Below, one piece after another: positions 40,028-47,519 of a stretch of 64,000 nucleotides of DNA. Position 1 is the first letter of the stretch; each line of letters begins with the position of its first letter. This stretch comes from VRUE01 sp036265675 (lineage in GTDB: Bacteria; Actinomycetota; Thermoleophilia; Solirubrobacterales; 70-9), in assembly GCA_036265675.1 (NCBI GenBank), contig DATAOP010000010.1, positions 1-64,000 on the forward strand, written 5' to 3'. Position numbers and translations under genes: made by a program. Below the pieces are notes generated by a model. It was given only the letters and a program-made list of their open reading frames with translations. It did not search any database and was not told the origin of the DNA.

Positions 40028-40530
40028 CAGGGCTCCAGAGTGTGGCAGGAGCCGCCCGCCGACTCGATCTTCTCGCGGGCGGCGGCGCTGAATCCGTGGG
40101 CATGGACCTCGAGTTTCTTCGAGATCTCACCCCGGGCGAGGATCTTGACCGGATCCGAGCGCTTGGCGAGCCCCTTCTCCTTCAGGCTCGCCGGATTCAC
40201 CTCGGCGCCGGTGTCGAAGCGATCGTCGAGGTCGCCGACGTTGACCGGCTGGGTCGCGGTGCGGAAGTTCTCGAACGGCATCGACTGCTTTTTGTGCGGG
40301 CCGCGGAGCTTTCGCATCCGCATGTGGATCGGGTTCTGCCCGCCCTCGTAACCGGCCTTCTTCTTCGAGCCGGAGCGCGAGCCGTAGCCCTTCTGACCGC
40401 GGCCCGAGGTCTTGCCGAGGCCGCTGCCCTCGCCGCGGCCGACGCGGCGGCGCGGCCGCCGCGAGCCGGGCTTCGGCTTGAGGCTGTGCAGTCCGACCTC
40501 CGCGCCCCGGTCGTTGCCTTTCTCAGCCAC
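40027..40530 (-). CDS. rplO: 50S ribosomal protein L15
   Basis: 167 aa, slightly longer than usual. The glycine/arginine-rich N-terminus VGRGEGSGLGKTSGRGQKGYGSRSG and GYEGGQNPIHMRMRKLRG are diagnostic. It has a GTG start at 40530 overlapping the rpmD stop region by 8 bases. It binds 23S rRNA late in assembly. Confidence 0.97.
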   Translation of the reverse strand: MAEKGNDRGAEVGLHSLKPKPGSRRPRRRVGRGEGSGLGKTSGRGQKGYGSRSGSKKKAGYEGGQNPIHMRMRKLRGPHKKQSMPFENFRTATQPVNVGDLDDRFDTGAEVNPASLKEKGLAKRSDPVKILARGEISKKLEVHAHGFSAAAREKIESAGGSCHTLEP

Positions 40531-40702
40531 CGTCGACCTCCACCAGGTGCGAGACGACCCGTATCTGGCCCTGCAGCTGCGGCGAGTCCTTGAGCTCGAC
40601 GGCCTTGCCGATTCGCCCCAGCCCGAGCGCCCGCAGGGTCGCTTTCTGATTCGGATTCGTCCCGTTCGCGGAACGGACCTGCTTGACCTTCAGAGCGCTC
40701 AC
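40523..40702 (-). CDS. rpmD: 50S ribosomal protein L30
   Basis: 59 aa. SALKVKQVRSANGTNPNQKATLRALGLGRIGKAVELKDSPQLQGQIRVVSHLVEV is a normal L30. The GTG start at 40702 overlaps the rpsE stop (GTGA), and the stop lies inside the rplO start region, so all three are coupled. Confidence 0.97.
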   Translation of the reverse strand: MSALKVKQVRSANGTNPNQKATLRALGLGRIGKAVELKDSPQLQGQIRVVSHLVEVDGG

Positions 40703-41481
40703 GAGCCCTCCTCAGCGGGTTTCTCCGCGGCCGGAACCTCCTCAGGGGTCGGCGGCTCAGAACCTTCGTCGGCGGCGGGACCCTCCGCCTCAGCGGTCTG
40801 AGCCTCCGGCGGGCCAGGCGCCTCTGCCGCGGGTGGCGTGGGCGAGGGCTCCTCGCCCGCAGCGTCCTCCCGCGAGGACGAGGTGCCCTCGTCCACGACA
40901 GGACCCGCGGCCTGGGCGTCTGGTCCCTCGGCCGTCTCAGACCCGTTGGTGGGGCTGAGCCCAAGAACCTGGGCGACGGTCAGCCCCCGCAGCTCCGCAA
41001 CCTCCTCAGGCCTACGCAGGCGGACGAGCCCGTCCATCGTCGCCTTGACGAGGTTGATCGGGTTCTGGGTGCCGATGCTCTTGGTGAGGACGTCGCGGAC
41101 GCCGCCGAGCTCGAGCACGGCGCGGACGCCGCCGCCGGCGATCACGCCGGTACCGGGGCTCGCCGGGCGGAGGACGACGTGGCCGGCGCCGTAGCGGCCG
41201 ATGATCTTGTGGGTCAGGGTCTGCCCGTATTTGGGGACCCGGATCAGGCTCTTGCGCGCGTTCTCGACCGCCTTCTGGATCGCCAGCGGCACCTCACGGG
41301 CCTTGCCGTAGCCGATCCCGACCACGCCCTCTTCGTCGCCGACGGCGACCAGGGCGGTGAACGAGAAGCGGCGGCCGCCCTTGACGACCTTGGCGACGCG
41401 GTTGATCTCGATCACGCGCTCCTGAAGATCGAGGCCCCGCGGGCTCACCGTCTCGACGTTTGCTGTGTCCATGCCCTTCAT
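40699..41481 (-). CDS. rpsE: 30S ribosomal protein S5 with long acidic C-terminal tail
   Basis: 260 aa against 160-200 in most bacteria. The core (about 15-178) is normal: ERVIEINRVAKVVKGGRRFSFTALVAVGDEEGVVGIGYGKAREVPLAIQKAVENARK and the S5 C-domain GTGVIAGGGVRAVLELGGVRDVLTKSIGTQNPINLVKA. From about residue 179 follows an 82-residue tail of mostly Glu, Ala, Pro, Gly and Ser with very few hydrophobics. S5 forms part of the mRNA entry site, so the tail would extend from the solvent side of the small subunit. The start may be ATG 41481 or 41472. Confidence 0.95.
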   Translation of the reverse strand: MKGMDTANVETVSPRGLDLQERVIEINRVAKVVKGGRRFSFTALVAVGDEEGVVGIGYGKAREVPLAIQKAVENARKSLIRVPKYGQTLTHKIIGRYGAGHVVLRPASPGTGVIAGGGVRAVLELGGVRDVLTKSIGTQNPINLVKATMDGLVRLRRPEEVAELRGLTVAQVLGLSPTNGSETAEGPDAQAAGPVVDEGTSSSREDAAGEEPSPTPPAAEAPGPPEAQTAEAEGPAADEGSEPPTPEEVPAAEKPAEEGS

Positions 41482-41503
41482 AGCGATCGCCCACCGTAGC
41501 GGT

Positions 41504-41857
41504 TCAGAAGCTCAGGCCTCCCTCGCGCGCGCCCTCGGCGAGCGCCTGGACGCGGCCGTGGTACTTGTAGCCGCCACGATCGAAGACGCAGGTTTCGATC
41601 CCGGACGCCTTGGCCCGCTCGGCAAGCAACTCGCCGGCCCGCTTCGCCTGCTCGGCGGCGCTCAGCTTGCGCAGCTCCGGCTCAGTCCAGTTGACGGCGG
41701 CCACGGTGTGCCCGGCACGGTCGTCGACCAGCTGCGCGAAGATCCCGCGGTTGGAGCGGTAGACCGAAAGCCGCGGCCGATCGCCGCTGCCGACGACCCG
41801 GGCGCGGACGCGCCGGCGTCGGCGCAGGCGGTGCTCTCGCTTCGTCACGACGCTCAT
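41504..41857 (-). CDS. rplR: 50S ribosomal protein L18
   Basis: 117 aa. The basic N-terminus RRRRRVRARVVGSGDRPRLSVYRSNRGIFAQLVDD and the end CVFDRGGYKYHGRVQALAEGAREGGLSF identify it. It binds 5S rRNA. The start overlaps the rplF stop by one base. Confidence 0.97.
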   Translation of the reverse strand: MSVVTKREHRLRRRRRVRARVVGSGDRPRLSVYRSNRGIFAQLVDDRAGHTVAAVNWTEPELRKLSAAEQAKRAGELLAERAKASGIETCVFDRGGYKYHGRVQALAEGAREGGLSF

Positions 41858-42390
41858 CAGGCCCTCTTCCCGACCTTGCGCGCGACGTGCTCGTCGCGGT
41901 AGCGGATCCCCTTGCCCTTGTAGGGCTCAGGCGGGCGCCGCTTGCGGATGTCGGCGGCGACCTGGCCGACGAGCTGCTTGTCGATCCCGCGCACGATCAC
42001 TTCGGTCGGCTGCGGGACCTCGAACTCGATCCCATCCGGCGGCTCGATCGAGACCGGGTGGGAGAAGCCGAGGGCCATCTCGAGGCTCTTGCCTTTGAGC
42101 GAGGCGCGGTAGCCGACGCCCTGGATCTCGAGGCGCTTCTCGAAGCCGTCGGTCACGCCCTCGACCATGTTCGCGATCAGGCTCCTCGTCAGCCCGTGCA
42201 GAGCGCGGTGCTCGCCGCGATTGGTCGGGCGCTCGACGGTGACGGTCCCGTCGGCCTGCTCGACCTTGATGTCGGCCGAGAGACGCTGGCTGAGCTCGCC
42301 CTTGGGGCCCTTGACGGCGACGCTGTCAGGGGCGACCTCGACAGTGACGCTGTCCGGGACGGAGATGGGCTTTCTTCCGATTCTGCTCAT
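41857..42390 (-). CDS. rplF: 50S ribosomal protein L6
   Basis: 177 aa, standard length. MSRIGRKPISVPDSVTVEV at the start and RKRRPPEPYKGKGIRYRDEHVARKVGKRA at the end are diagnostic. It contacts the sarcin-ricin region near the factor-binding site. Located between rpsH and rplR as usual. Confidence 0.98.
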   Translation of the reverse strand: MSRIGRKPISVPDSVTVEVAPDSVAVKGPKGELSQRLSADIKVEQADGTVTVERPTNRGEHRALHGLTRSLIANMVEGVTDGFEKRLEIQGVGYRASLKGKSLEMALGFSHPVSIEPPDGIEFEVPQPTEVIVRGIDKQLVGQVAADIRKRRPPEPYKGKGIRYRDEHVARKVGKRA

Positions 42391-42409
42391 GGGGATCCTC
42401 GTCGCCCGC

Positions 42410-42805
42410 TCACCAGACGTAGGCGACGACCTCGCCGCCGACGCCCTTCTGCTTGGCTTCGTGACCGGTCATCACACCGGTCGAGGTGCTGATGATCGCG
42501 GTTCCGGTGCCGCCGTCGACCCGCGGCACCTGGTTGTGATTGACGTAGCGCCTGCGGCCCGGTCGCGAGATCCGCTCCATTCCGGCGATCACCGGCCGGC
42601 GGTCCTCGGTGTACTTGAGGCGGATCCGGATCGCCTCGCCGACCCGGGCGGCCTCGCGCGAGTAGTCGCGGATGTAGCCCTGCTCCTTGAGGATCCGAGA
42701 CATCTCCAGCTTCAGCCGCGAGGCCGGGATTTCGACTTCGTCGTGGCCGGAGCCGAGCGCGTTGCGGATCCGGGTCAGGTAATCGGCTATCGGGTCGGTG
42801 AGCAT
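42410..42805 (-). CDS. rpsH: 30S ribosomal protein S8
   Basis: 131 aa. TDPIADYLTRIRNALGSGHDEVEIPASRLKLEMSRILKEQGYIRDY and the C-terminal GTAIISTSTGVMTGHEAKQKGVGGEVVAYVW are the S8 signatures. It binds helix 21 of 16S rRNA; in E. coli S8 represses the spc operon. Confidence 0.98.
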   Translation of the reverse strand: MLTDPIADYLTRIRNALGSGHDEVEIPASRLKLEMSRILKEQGYIRDYSREAARVGEAIRIRLKYTEDRRPVIAGMERISRPGRRRYVNHNQVPRVDGGTGTAIISTSTGVMTGHEAKQKGVGGEVVAYVW

Positions 42806-42809
42806 CTTC

Positions 42810-42995
42810 CTACCAGCTCGACTTTTTCATCCCCGGGACGTAGCCCTCGTGCGCGGCCTCGCGCAGGCAGATCCGGCAGAGGCCGAACTTGCGGAAATAT
42901 GCCCGCGGGCGCCCGCAGCGGCGGCAGCGGTTGTACTCGCGCGACTTGAACTTGGCCTTGCGGCTCTGCTTCACCTTCTGGGAGGTCTTAGCCAT
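42810..42995 (-). CDS. rpsN: 30S ribosomal protein S14, zinc type
   Basis: 61 aa. CRRCGRPRAYFRKFGLCRICLREAAHEGYVPGMKKSSW has the CxxC...CxxC ligands of the short, zinc-bound S14. It overlaps the end of rplE by 8 bases. Confidence 0.98.
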   Translation of the reverse strand: MAKTSQKVKQSRKAKFKSREYNRCRRCGRPRAYFRKFGLCRICLREAAHEGYVPGMKKSSW

Positions 42996-43806
42996 CCTCT
43001 GAACTCTCCTCGTCGGCGGGGGACTCCTCGTCGCCCTCGCCCTCGTCGCCCTCCGCGCCCTCGCCCTCCTCCGCCTCCGGCTCGGGCTTCGCGTACGCGT
43101 CGGGGTTTTCTTCTTTCAGCTGCTCGAGGGCGGCCTGCTCGGCCTCGGCGCGCGCACGCGCCTCCTCTTTGCGCTTCTCCTCCTCTTCGGCGGCGAGCGC
43201 CTCCTCGTCGACCCCGCCCGGCCTGCCGTCTTTGGCAAACGGCATCCCGAGCCCGAGCAGCAGCTCGAACGCCTCGACGTCGGTCGCGGCGCTGGTCGTG
43301 ATCGTCACGTCCAGGCCCCTGACCTCGTCGATCGAGTCGTAGTCGATTTCCGGGAAGATCAGCTGCTCGCGGACGCCCATCGAGTAGTTGCCGCGGCCGT
43401 CGAAGGAGCGCGGGTTGAGGCCGCGGAAGTCGCGGATCCGGGGAACGGCGATCGAGCAGAGGCGGTCGAGGAACTCCCACATCCGCGCCCGCCTCAGCGT
43501 CACCGAAACCCCGACCGGCATCCCCTCGCGGACTTTGAACGAGGCGATCGACTTGCGGGCACGGCGGACGCTCGGCTGCTGGCCGGCGATGGTCGCCAGC
43601 TGGCTCTGCGCGGCCTCGAGCATTTTCGCGTTCTGCTTGGCCTCGCCGACCCCCATGTTGAGGGTGATCTTGGTCAGCCGCGGCGCCGCCATCCGCGATG
43701 AGTAGCCGAACCGTTTGATCAGCGCCGGCAGCACGTCCTGCTCGTAGCGCTCGCGCAGTCGCGGCGGCGGGGCCGCCTGCGAGGTGGGTGTCGCGGTCGC
43801 CTCCAT
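42988..43806 (-). CDS. rplE: 50S ribosomal protein L5 with long acidic C-terminal tail
   Basis: 272 aa; normal L5 is about 180. The core ends near residue 196 (ELLLGLGMPFAKDG) and includes RLTKITLNMGVGEAKQNAKML, RRARKSIASFKVREGMPVGVSVTLRR and the GRGNYSMGVREQLIFPEIDYD block. The remaining 75 residues start with a helical Glu/Lys/Arg/Ala stretch (EEEEKRKEEARARAEAE) and end in a nearly pure Glu/Gly/Asp/Ser tail. L5 binds 5S rRNA and P-site tRNA at the central protuberance. The start overlaps the rplX stop by one base. Confidence 0.95.
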   Translation of the reverse strand: MEATATPTSQAAPPPRLRERYEQDVLPALIKRFGYSSRMAAPRLTKITLNMGVGEAKQNAKMLEAAQSQLATIAGQQPSVRRARKSIASFKVREGMPVGVSVTLRRARMWEFLDRLCSIAVPRIRDFRGLNPRSFDGRGNYSMGVREQLIFPEIDYDSIDEVRGLDVTITTSAATDVEAFELLLGLGMPFAKDGRPGGVDEEALAAEEEEKRKEEARARAEAEQAALEQLKEENPDAYAKPEPEAEEGEGAEGDEGEGDEESPADEESSEDG

Positions 43807-44144
43807 CAGAGCGCGGCTCCGCTCCGCTTCGAGTACCGCTCGCGCTTGCCGCCTTTGTCGCGGCGGACGCCGACCCGGGTCGGTTTGTTGTCTTTGGGGT
43901 CGAGCAGCATCACGTTGGAGACGTGGATCGGCCCCTCCTTGTCGACGATCCCGCCGATGTTCGCGGCTTTCTGCGCGTCTTGGACGGGGCGTGGTTTTTC
44001 GTGGCGCTTGACCATGTTCAAACCCTCGACGTAGACGAAGCTGCGCTTGGGTTCGGTCCGCAGCACGCGGCCGGTCTTGCCGGCGTCCTTGCCGCCGATG
44101 ATCGCGACGTCGTCGCCCTCTCTGACCTTCATCCCCTTCCCCAT
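43806..44144 (-). CDS. rplX: 50S ribosomal protein L24
   Basis: 112 aa. The KOW motif VREGDDVAIIGGKDAGKTGRVLRTEPKRSFVYVEGLNMVKRHEKP is clear. It starts assembly of the large subunit. Three bases separate its start from the rplN stop. Confidence 0.97.
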   Translation of the reverse strand: MGKGMKVREGDDVAIIGGKDAGKTGRVLRTEPKRSFVYVEGLNMVKRHEKPRPVQDAQKAANIGGIVDKEGPIHVSNVMLLDPKDNKPTRVGVRRDKGGKRERYSKRSGAAL

Positions 44145-44147
44145 GAC

Positions 44148-44519
44148 TCAGAGGACCTCCGGGGCCAGCGAGACGATTTTCATGAAGTTGCGGTCGCGGA
44201 GCTCGCGGGCGACCGGGCCGAAGATCCGGGTACCGCGCGGGTTGGTCCCGTCCTGCTCGATCAGGACCGCCGCGTTTTCGTCGAAGGAGATGTAGGTGCC
44301 GTCGGAGCGGCCGAGCTGCTTGCGGGTGCGGACGATCACCGCCTGGACCACCTCGCCCTTGCGGACGCCGCCCTGCGGGCTCGCCTGTTTGACCGTTGCC
44401 GTGATCACGTCGCCGACGCCGGCGTAGCGGCGGTGCGACCCGCCCTTGATCCGGATGCAGAGGATCTCCCTCGCGCCCGAGTTGTCCGCCACTTTGAGTC
44501 TCGACTCCTGCTGGATCAC
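44148..44519 (-). CDS. rplN: 50S ribosomal protein L14
   Basis: 123 aa. From the GTG start at 44519 it reads MIQQESRLKVADNSGAREILCIRIKGG and ends GPVARELRDRNFMKIVSLAPEVL, exactly the family pattern. It lies at the subunit interface and binds initiation and silencing factors. It follows rpsQ after 7 bases. Confidence 0.98.
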   Translation of the reverse strand: MIQQESRLKVADNSGAREILCIRIKGGSHRRYAGVGDVITATVKQASPQGGVRKGEVVQAVIVRTRKQLGRSDGTYISFDENAAVLIEQDGTNPRGTRIFGPVARELRDRNFMKIVSLAPEVL

Positions 44520-44526
44520 GGTTGCC

Positions 44527-45327
44527 TCATTTCGCCTTCTCGAGGATCTCGACGAGGCGCCAGCGCTTGGTCTTCGACAGCGGCCGCGTCTCGACGACGC
44601 GGACGGTGTCGCCCTCGCCGGCCTCGTTGCGCTCATCGTGGGCGTGCAGCGTCCGCGACCGGCGCACCACCTTCTCGTAGGTGGGGTGGCGACGGACGAT
44701 GTCGATCCGGACGGTGATCGATTTCTCACCCTTGTCGGAGACGACGATGCCCTGGCGGACCTTGGCCGCGTTGGCGTCGCGCTCGGCCGCGGGCGTCCCG
44801 GTGCCGGCGGCGCCATGCTCCGCTTTCGCGTCGGTGCGCTGCTTGCGGCGCAGCTGGGCCTTCGCCCGGCGCGTCTCGGCGCGTTTGGCGGCGCGCTCCT
44901 CGGGGCTGAGCTGGGGGCCGGCCTCGTGCGGCCGCCTCGACCTCGCAAGCCGGCGGCGCTCCTTCCACGGCAGCTCGTCCTCCGGATTCTCCTCCGGCTC
45001 CTCTGAAGCAGCCTCCTGCGCCGGAGCCTCTTCCGCGGCGGGAGCCTCCTCGGCAGGGGCCTCCTCCGCCGCCGGAGCGGCCGCCGATTCGTCGCCCTCG
45101 CTCGTCGCAGAGGAATCAGACTGCGACTCCTCCTCGCTCGGGCTATCGGCTTCGCCATCAACCGCCGACTCCTCCGCTTCGCGTCCGGGGTCGGCGGGTG
45201 ACTCCTCAGGCGTCTGGGCGGTCGTGTCCTCGGCCGAGGTGTCCTCACCCTCGACAGGACCCGCGGCCGGGGCGCTGTCGTCCTGCGGCGTCTCGTCTAC
45301 TGCGTCTTTGTTCTCTTCGTCTGCCAT
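44527..45327 (-). CDS. rpsQ: 30S ribosomal protein S17 with about 185-residue N-terminal extension
   Basis: 266 aa; S17 is normally 80-90 aa. Only the last part (about 186-266) is S17: KVRQGIVVSDKGEKSITVRIDIVRRHPTYEKVVRRSRTLHAHDERNEAGEGDTVRVVETRPLSKTKRWRLVEIL. Before it come residues 1-130, strongly acidic and made mainly of Glu, Asp, Ser, Ala and Pro with EEAPAEEAPAAEEAPAQEA repeats, then a basic linker (about 131-180) such as KERRRLARSRRPHEAG. No start codon lies close before the S17 core, and the ATG at 45327 follows the rpmC stop directly, so the extension appears genuine. Confidence 0.92.
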   Translation of the reverse strand: MADEENKDAVDETPQDDSAPAAGPVEGEDTSAEDTTAQTPEESPADPGREAEESAVDGEADSPSEEESQSDSSATSEGDESAAAPAAEEAPAEEAPAAEEAPAQEAASEEPEENPEDELPWKERRRLARSRRPHEAGPQLSPEERAAKRAETRRAKAQLRRKQRTDAKAEHGAAGTGTPAAERDANAAKVRQGIVVSDKGEKSITVRIDIVRRHPTYEKVVRRSRTLHAHDERNEAGEGDTVRVVETRPLSKTKRWRLVEILEKAK

Positions 45328-45540
45328 CTATTTCCTGAGCTCTTTGTCGACATCGATCTTGCGCTCGCGGGCGATCGTAAGCAGCTTTGCGACGTCGCGC
45401 CGGGTGGTCCCGAGGCGGGCCGTGTTCTCCAGCTCGCCGGTGGCATGGCGGAAGCGGAGGTTGAACGCCTCCTCCTTGGCATCGATCAGTTTCGCCACCA
45501 GCTCGTCGTCTTTCATGTTGTGGACCTCGGAGGACTTCAT
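45328..45540 (-). CDS. rpmC: 50S ribosomal protein L29
   Basis: 70 aa. DDELVAKLIDAKEEAFNLRFRHATGELENTARLGTTRRDVAKLLTIARERKID is typical L29. ATG 45540 overlaps the rplP stop by one base; its own stop is directly followed by the rpsQ ATG. L29 lies at the peptide exit. Confidence 0.97.
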   Translation of the reverse strand: MKSSEVHNMKDDELVAKLIDAKEEAFNLRFRHATGELENTARLGTTRRDVAKLLTIARERKIDVDKELRK

Positions 45541-45959
45541 CAGGACTCCGCTCCCTCGCGGCTCACGAACCGGGTCCTCACCGGGAGCTTGTGCCCCGCC
45601 AGGCGCAGGGCCTCGCGGGCGAGGTCCTCCGGGACTCCGGCCAGCTCGAACATGACTTTGCCCGGCTTGACCACGGCCACCCAGCCCTCCGGGTTGCCCT
45701 TGCCCGAGCCCATCCGGGTCTCGGCCGGCTTCTTGGTGTAGGGCTTGTCGGGGAAGATGTTGATCCAGACCTTGCCGCCACGTTTGATCTTGCGGGTCAT
45801 CGCAACACGCGCGGCCTCGATCTGGCGGTTGGTGATCCAGCCGCGATCGAGCGTCTTCAGGCCGTACTCGCCGAAGGCGACGTGACTGCCACCCTTGGTG
45901 TTGCCGCGCATCCGGCCGCGCATCTGTTTGCGGTGTTTGACCCGCTTCGGCATCAGCAT
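45540..45959 (-). CDS. rplP: 50S ribosomal protein L16
   Basis: 139 aa. MLMPKRVKHRKQMRGRMRGNTKGGSHVAFGEYGLKTLDRGWITNRQIEAARVAMTR and MGSGKGNPEGWVAVVKPGKVMFEL are the L16 signatures. It supports the A site of the peptidyl transferase centre. Confidence 0.98.
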   Translation of the reverse strand: MLMPKRVKHRKQMRGRMRGNTKGGSHVAFGEYGLKTLDRGWITNRQIEAARVAMTRKIKRGGKVWINIFPDKPYTKKPAETRMGSGKGNPEGWVAVVKPGKVMFELAGVPEDLAREALRLAGHKLPVRTRFVSREGAES

Positions 45960-46678
45960 CAGCGACCACCTCCACCGCGTCCGCGGTCGGGGCCGCGGCC
46001 ACGCTGGCCCGGCTGCGCCTCGCCGTCGCCCGGGATCTGGTCGGAGCGGAAGCCCTCGGGCATCACCTCACCCTTGTTGATCCAGCATTTGACGCCGATC
46101 CGGCCCGCCGTCGTGCGCGCCTCGAAGAAGCCGTAGTCGATGTTCGCCCGCAGGGTATGGAGCGGGACGCGGCCGTCGGAATAGCCTTCGGTCCGCGCCA
46201 TCTCGGCGCCGCCGAGCCGGCCCGAGACCTGGACCTTCACCCCTTTGGCGCCGGAGCGCATCGCCGAGGTCAGGGCCCGTTTCATCGCCCGTCGGAACGC
46301 GACCCGGTTCTGGAGCTGCTCGGCGATCGACTGGGCGACCAGTTTGGCGTCGAGCTCGGGGCGCTTCACCTCGCGGATGTTCACTTTCACCGGCTTGCCG
46401 GTCAGCTTGTGGAGCTCTTTGCGGAGCGCGTCGACTTCGCTGCCCGACTTCCCGATCACGATGCCGGGACGGGCGGTGTGGATGTCGACCGAGACCTCGC
46501 CGCGGCGCTCGATCGTGATTTCGGAGAGACCGGCGTGCGCGAGTTTGTCTTCGATGTGGGCGCGGATCTGAAGGTCCTCCTGGAGGACATCCGCGAAGCC
46601 CTTCTCGTCGAACCAGTTCGACTTCCAGTCCTGGATGTAGCCGACCCGGAAACCCCCGGGGTGGATCTTCTGTCCCAT
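45959..46678 (-). CDS. rpsC: 30S ribosomal protein S3
   Basis: 239 aa. MGQKIHPGGFRVGYIQDWKSNWFDEK at the start, a KH domain with PGIVIGKSGSEVDALRKELHKLTGK, and the C-domain GVKVQVSGRLGGAEMARTEGYSDGRVPLHTLRANIDYGF. It ends in an RGR/GGG-rich tail. It lies at the mRNA entry with S4 and S5. It overlaps rplV and rplP by one base each. Confidence 0.98.
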   Translation of the reverse strand: MGQKIHPGGFRVGYIQDWKSNWFDEKGFADVLQEDLQIRAHIEDKLAHAGLSEITIERRGEVSVDIHTARPGIVIGKSGSEVDALRKELHKLTGKPVKVNIREVKRPELDAKLVAQSIAEQLQNRVAFRRAMKRALTSAMRSGAKGVKVQVSGRLGGAEMARTEGYSDGRVPLHTLRANIDYGFFEARTTAGRIGVKCWINKGEVMPEGFRSDQIPGDGEAQPGQRGRGPDRGRGGGGR

Positions 46679-47238
46679 CAGAAATCCTCTCCTTCGGGGC
46701 TGAGGGCAACGGCGATGTGGCTGGTGCGCTTGTTGATCGGAGTCGCGCGGCCGAGCGCCCGCGGCCGGAACCGGCGCAGGGTCGGGCCTTCGTCGACGGT
46801 GATCTCGACCACCTTCATCTCGTCGGCGACCAGGTCGTGGTTGTTTTCGGCGTTCGAGGCGGCCGACTCGATCAGCTTGCGGATGTCCTGGGCCGCTCCA
46901 CGGGGGGAGAACTCGAGCAGCGCCCGGGCGCGCTCGATCTGGAGGCCGCGGACCTGGTTTGCGACGAGCCGGGCCTTTCGCGGCGGGACCCGCACGTAGC
47001 GGGAGCTGGCGCGGACGACGATCGGGGCCGGTTTCGGCGCTGGGGCCTCTTTTTTCGGGGCGGCTTTTTCCGCCGCGCCTTTCTCGGCGGCTTTGCCTTT
47101 TTTCGCAGCTTTTTTCGGCGCCGTTTTTTTCGCTGCTTTTTTGGCGTCTTTTTTCGCCGGTTTTTTGGTGGCTTTTTTCGCCGTCGATTTTTTCGGCGCG
47201 GCTTTTTTGGCGTCTTTTTTCTGTTTCTCGTCAGCCAT
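46678..47238 (-). CDS. rplV: 50S ribosomal protein L22 with basic KAAKK-type N-terminal extension
   Basis: 186 aa; usual length is 110-120. The L22 core starts near residue 74 (VVRASSRYVRVPPRKARLVANQVRG) and includes the tunnel hairpin VDEGPTLRRFRPRALGRATPINKRTSHIAVAL. The first 73 residues are almost only Lys, Ala and Pro, with repeated KKAAPKK, KKATKK and KKAAKK units like histone H1 or AlgP tails. On the other strand the region is T-rich. Such a tail probably binds RNA or DNA. The stop of rpsS is 2 bases upstream. Confidence 0.94.
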   Translation of the reverse strand: MADEKQKKDAKKAAPKKSTAKKATKKPAKKDAKKAAKKTAPKKAAKKGKAAEKGAAEKAAPKKEAPAPKPAPIVVRASSRYVRVPPRKARLVANQVRGLQIERARALLEFSPRGAAQDIRKLIESAASNAENNHDLVADEMKVVEITVDEGPTLRRFRPRALGRATPINKRTSHIAVALSPEGEDF

Positions 47239-47240
47239 GT

Positions 47241-47516
47241 CTACTCAGCCGACTTGCCGGTGCCGGAGTGTGCGCGGAAGGTCCTGGTCGGCGCGAACTC
47301 ACCGAGCTTGTGCCCGACCATCGACTCGGAGATGAAGACCGGGACGTGTTTGCGGCCGTCGTGGACGGCGATCGTGTGGCCGACCATCTCCGGGAAGACG
47401 GTCGAAGTCCGCGACCAGGTTTTTACCATCTGCTTCTGGCCGGACTCGTTCATCGCCGCGATTCGCTTCATCAGCGCCTCTTCGACCCACGGGCCCTTTT
47501 TCGTCGAGCGACCCAC
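47241..47516 (-). CDS. rpsS: 30S ribosomal protein S19
   Basis: 91 aa. MGRSTKKGPWVEEALMKRI, RTSTVFPEMVGHTIAVHDGRKHVPVFISESMVGHKLGEFAPTRTFRAH are diagnostic. It is located in the head of the small subunit, near S13. Three bases after rplB. Confidence 0.98.
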   Translation of the reverse strand: MGRSTKKGPWVEEALMKRIAAMNESGQKQMVKTWSRTSTVFPEMVGHTIAVHDGRKHVPVFISESMVGHKLGEFAPTRTFRAHSGTGKSAE

Positions 47517-47519
47517 CGG

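Noticed and set aside
46960..47240. T-rich plus strand opposite the rplV extension considered as a membrane-protein gene (Phe-rich frame)
   Set aside because: It is the reverse of Lys/Ala codons; the Phe-rich product has no start context and the L22 frame is continuous with the core.
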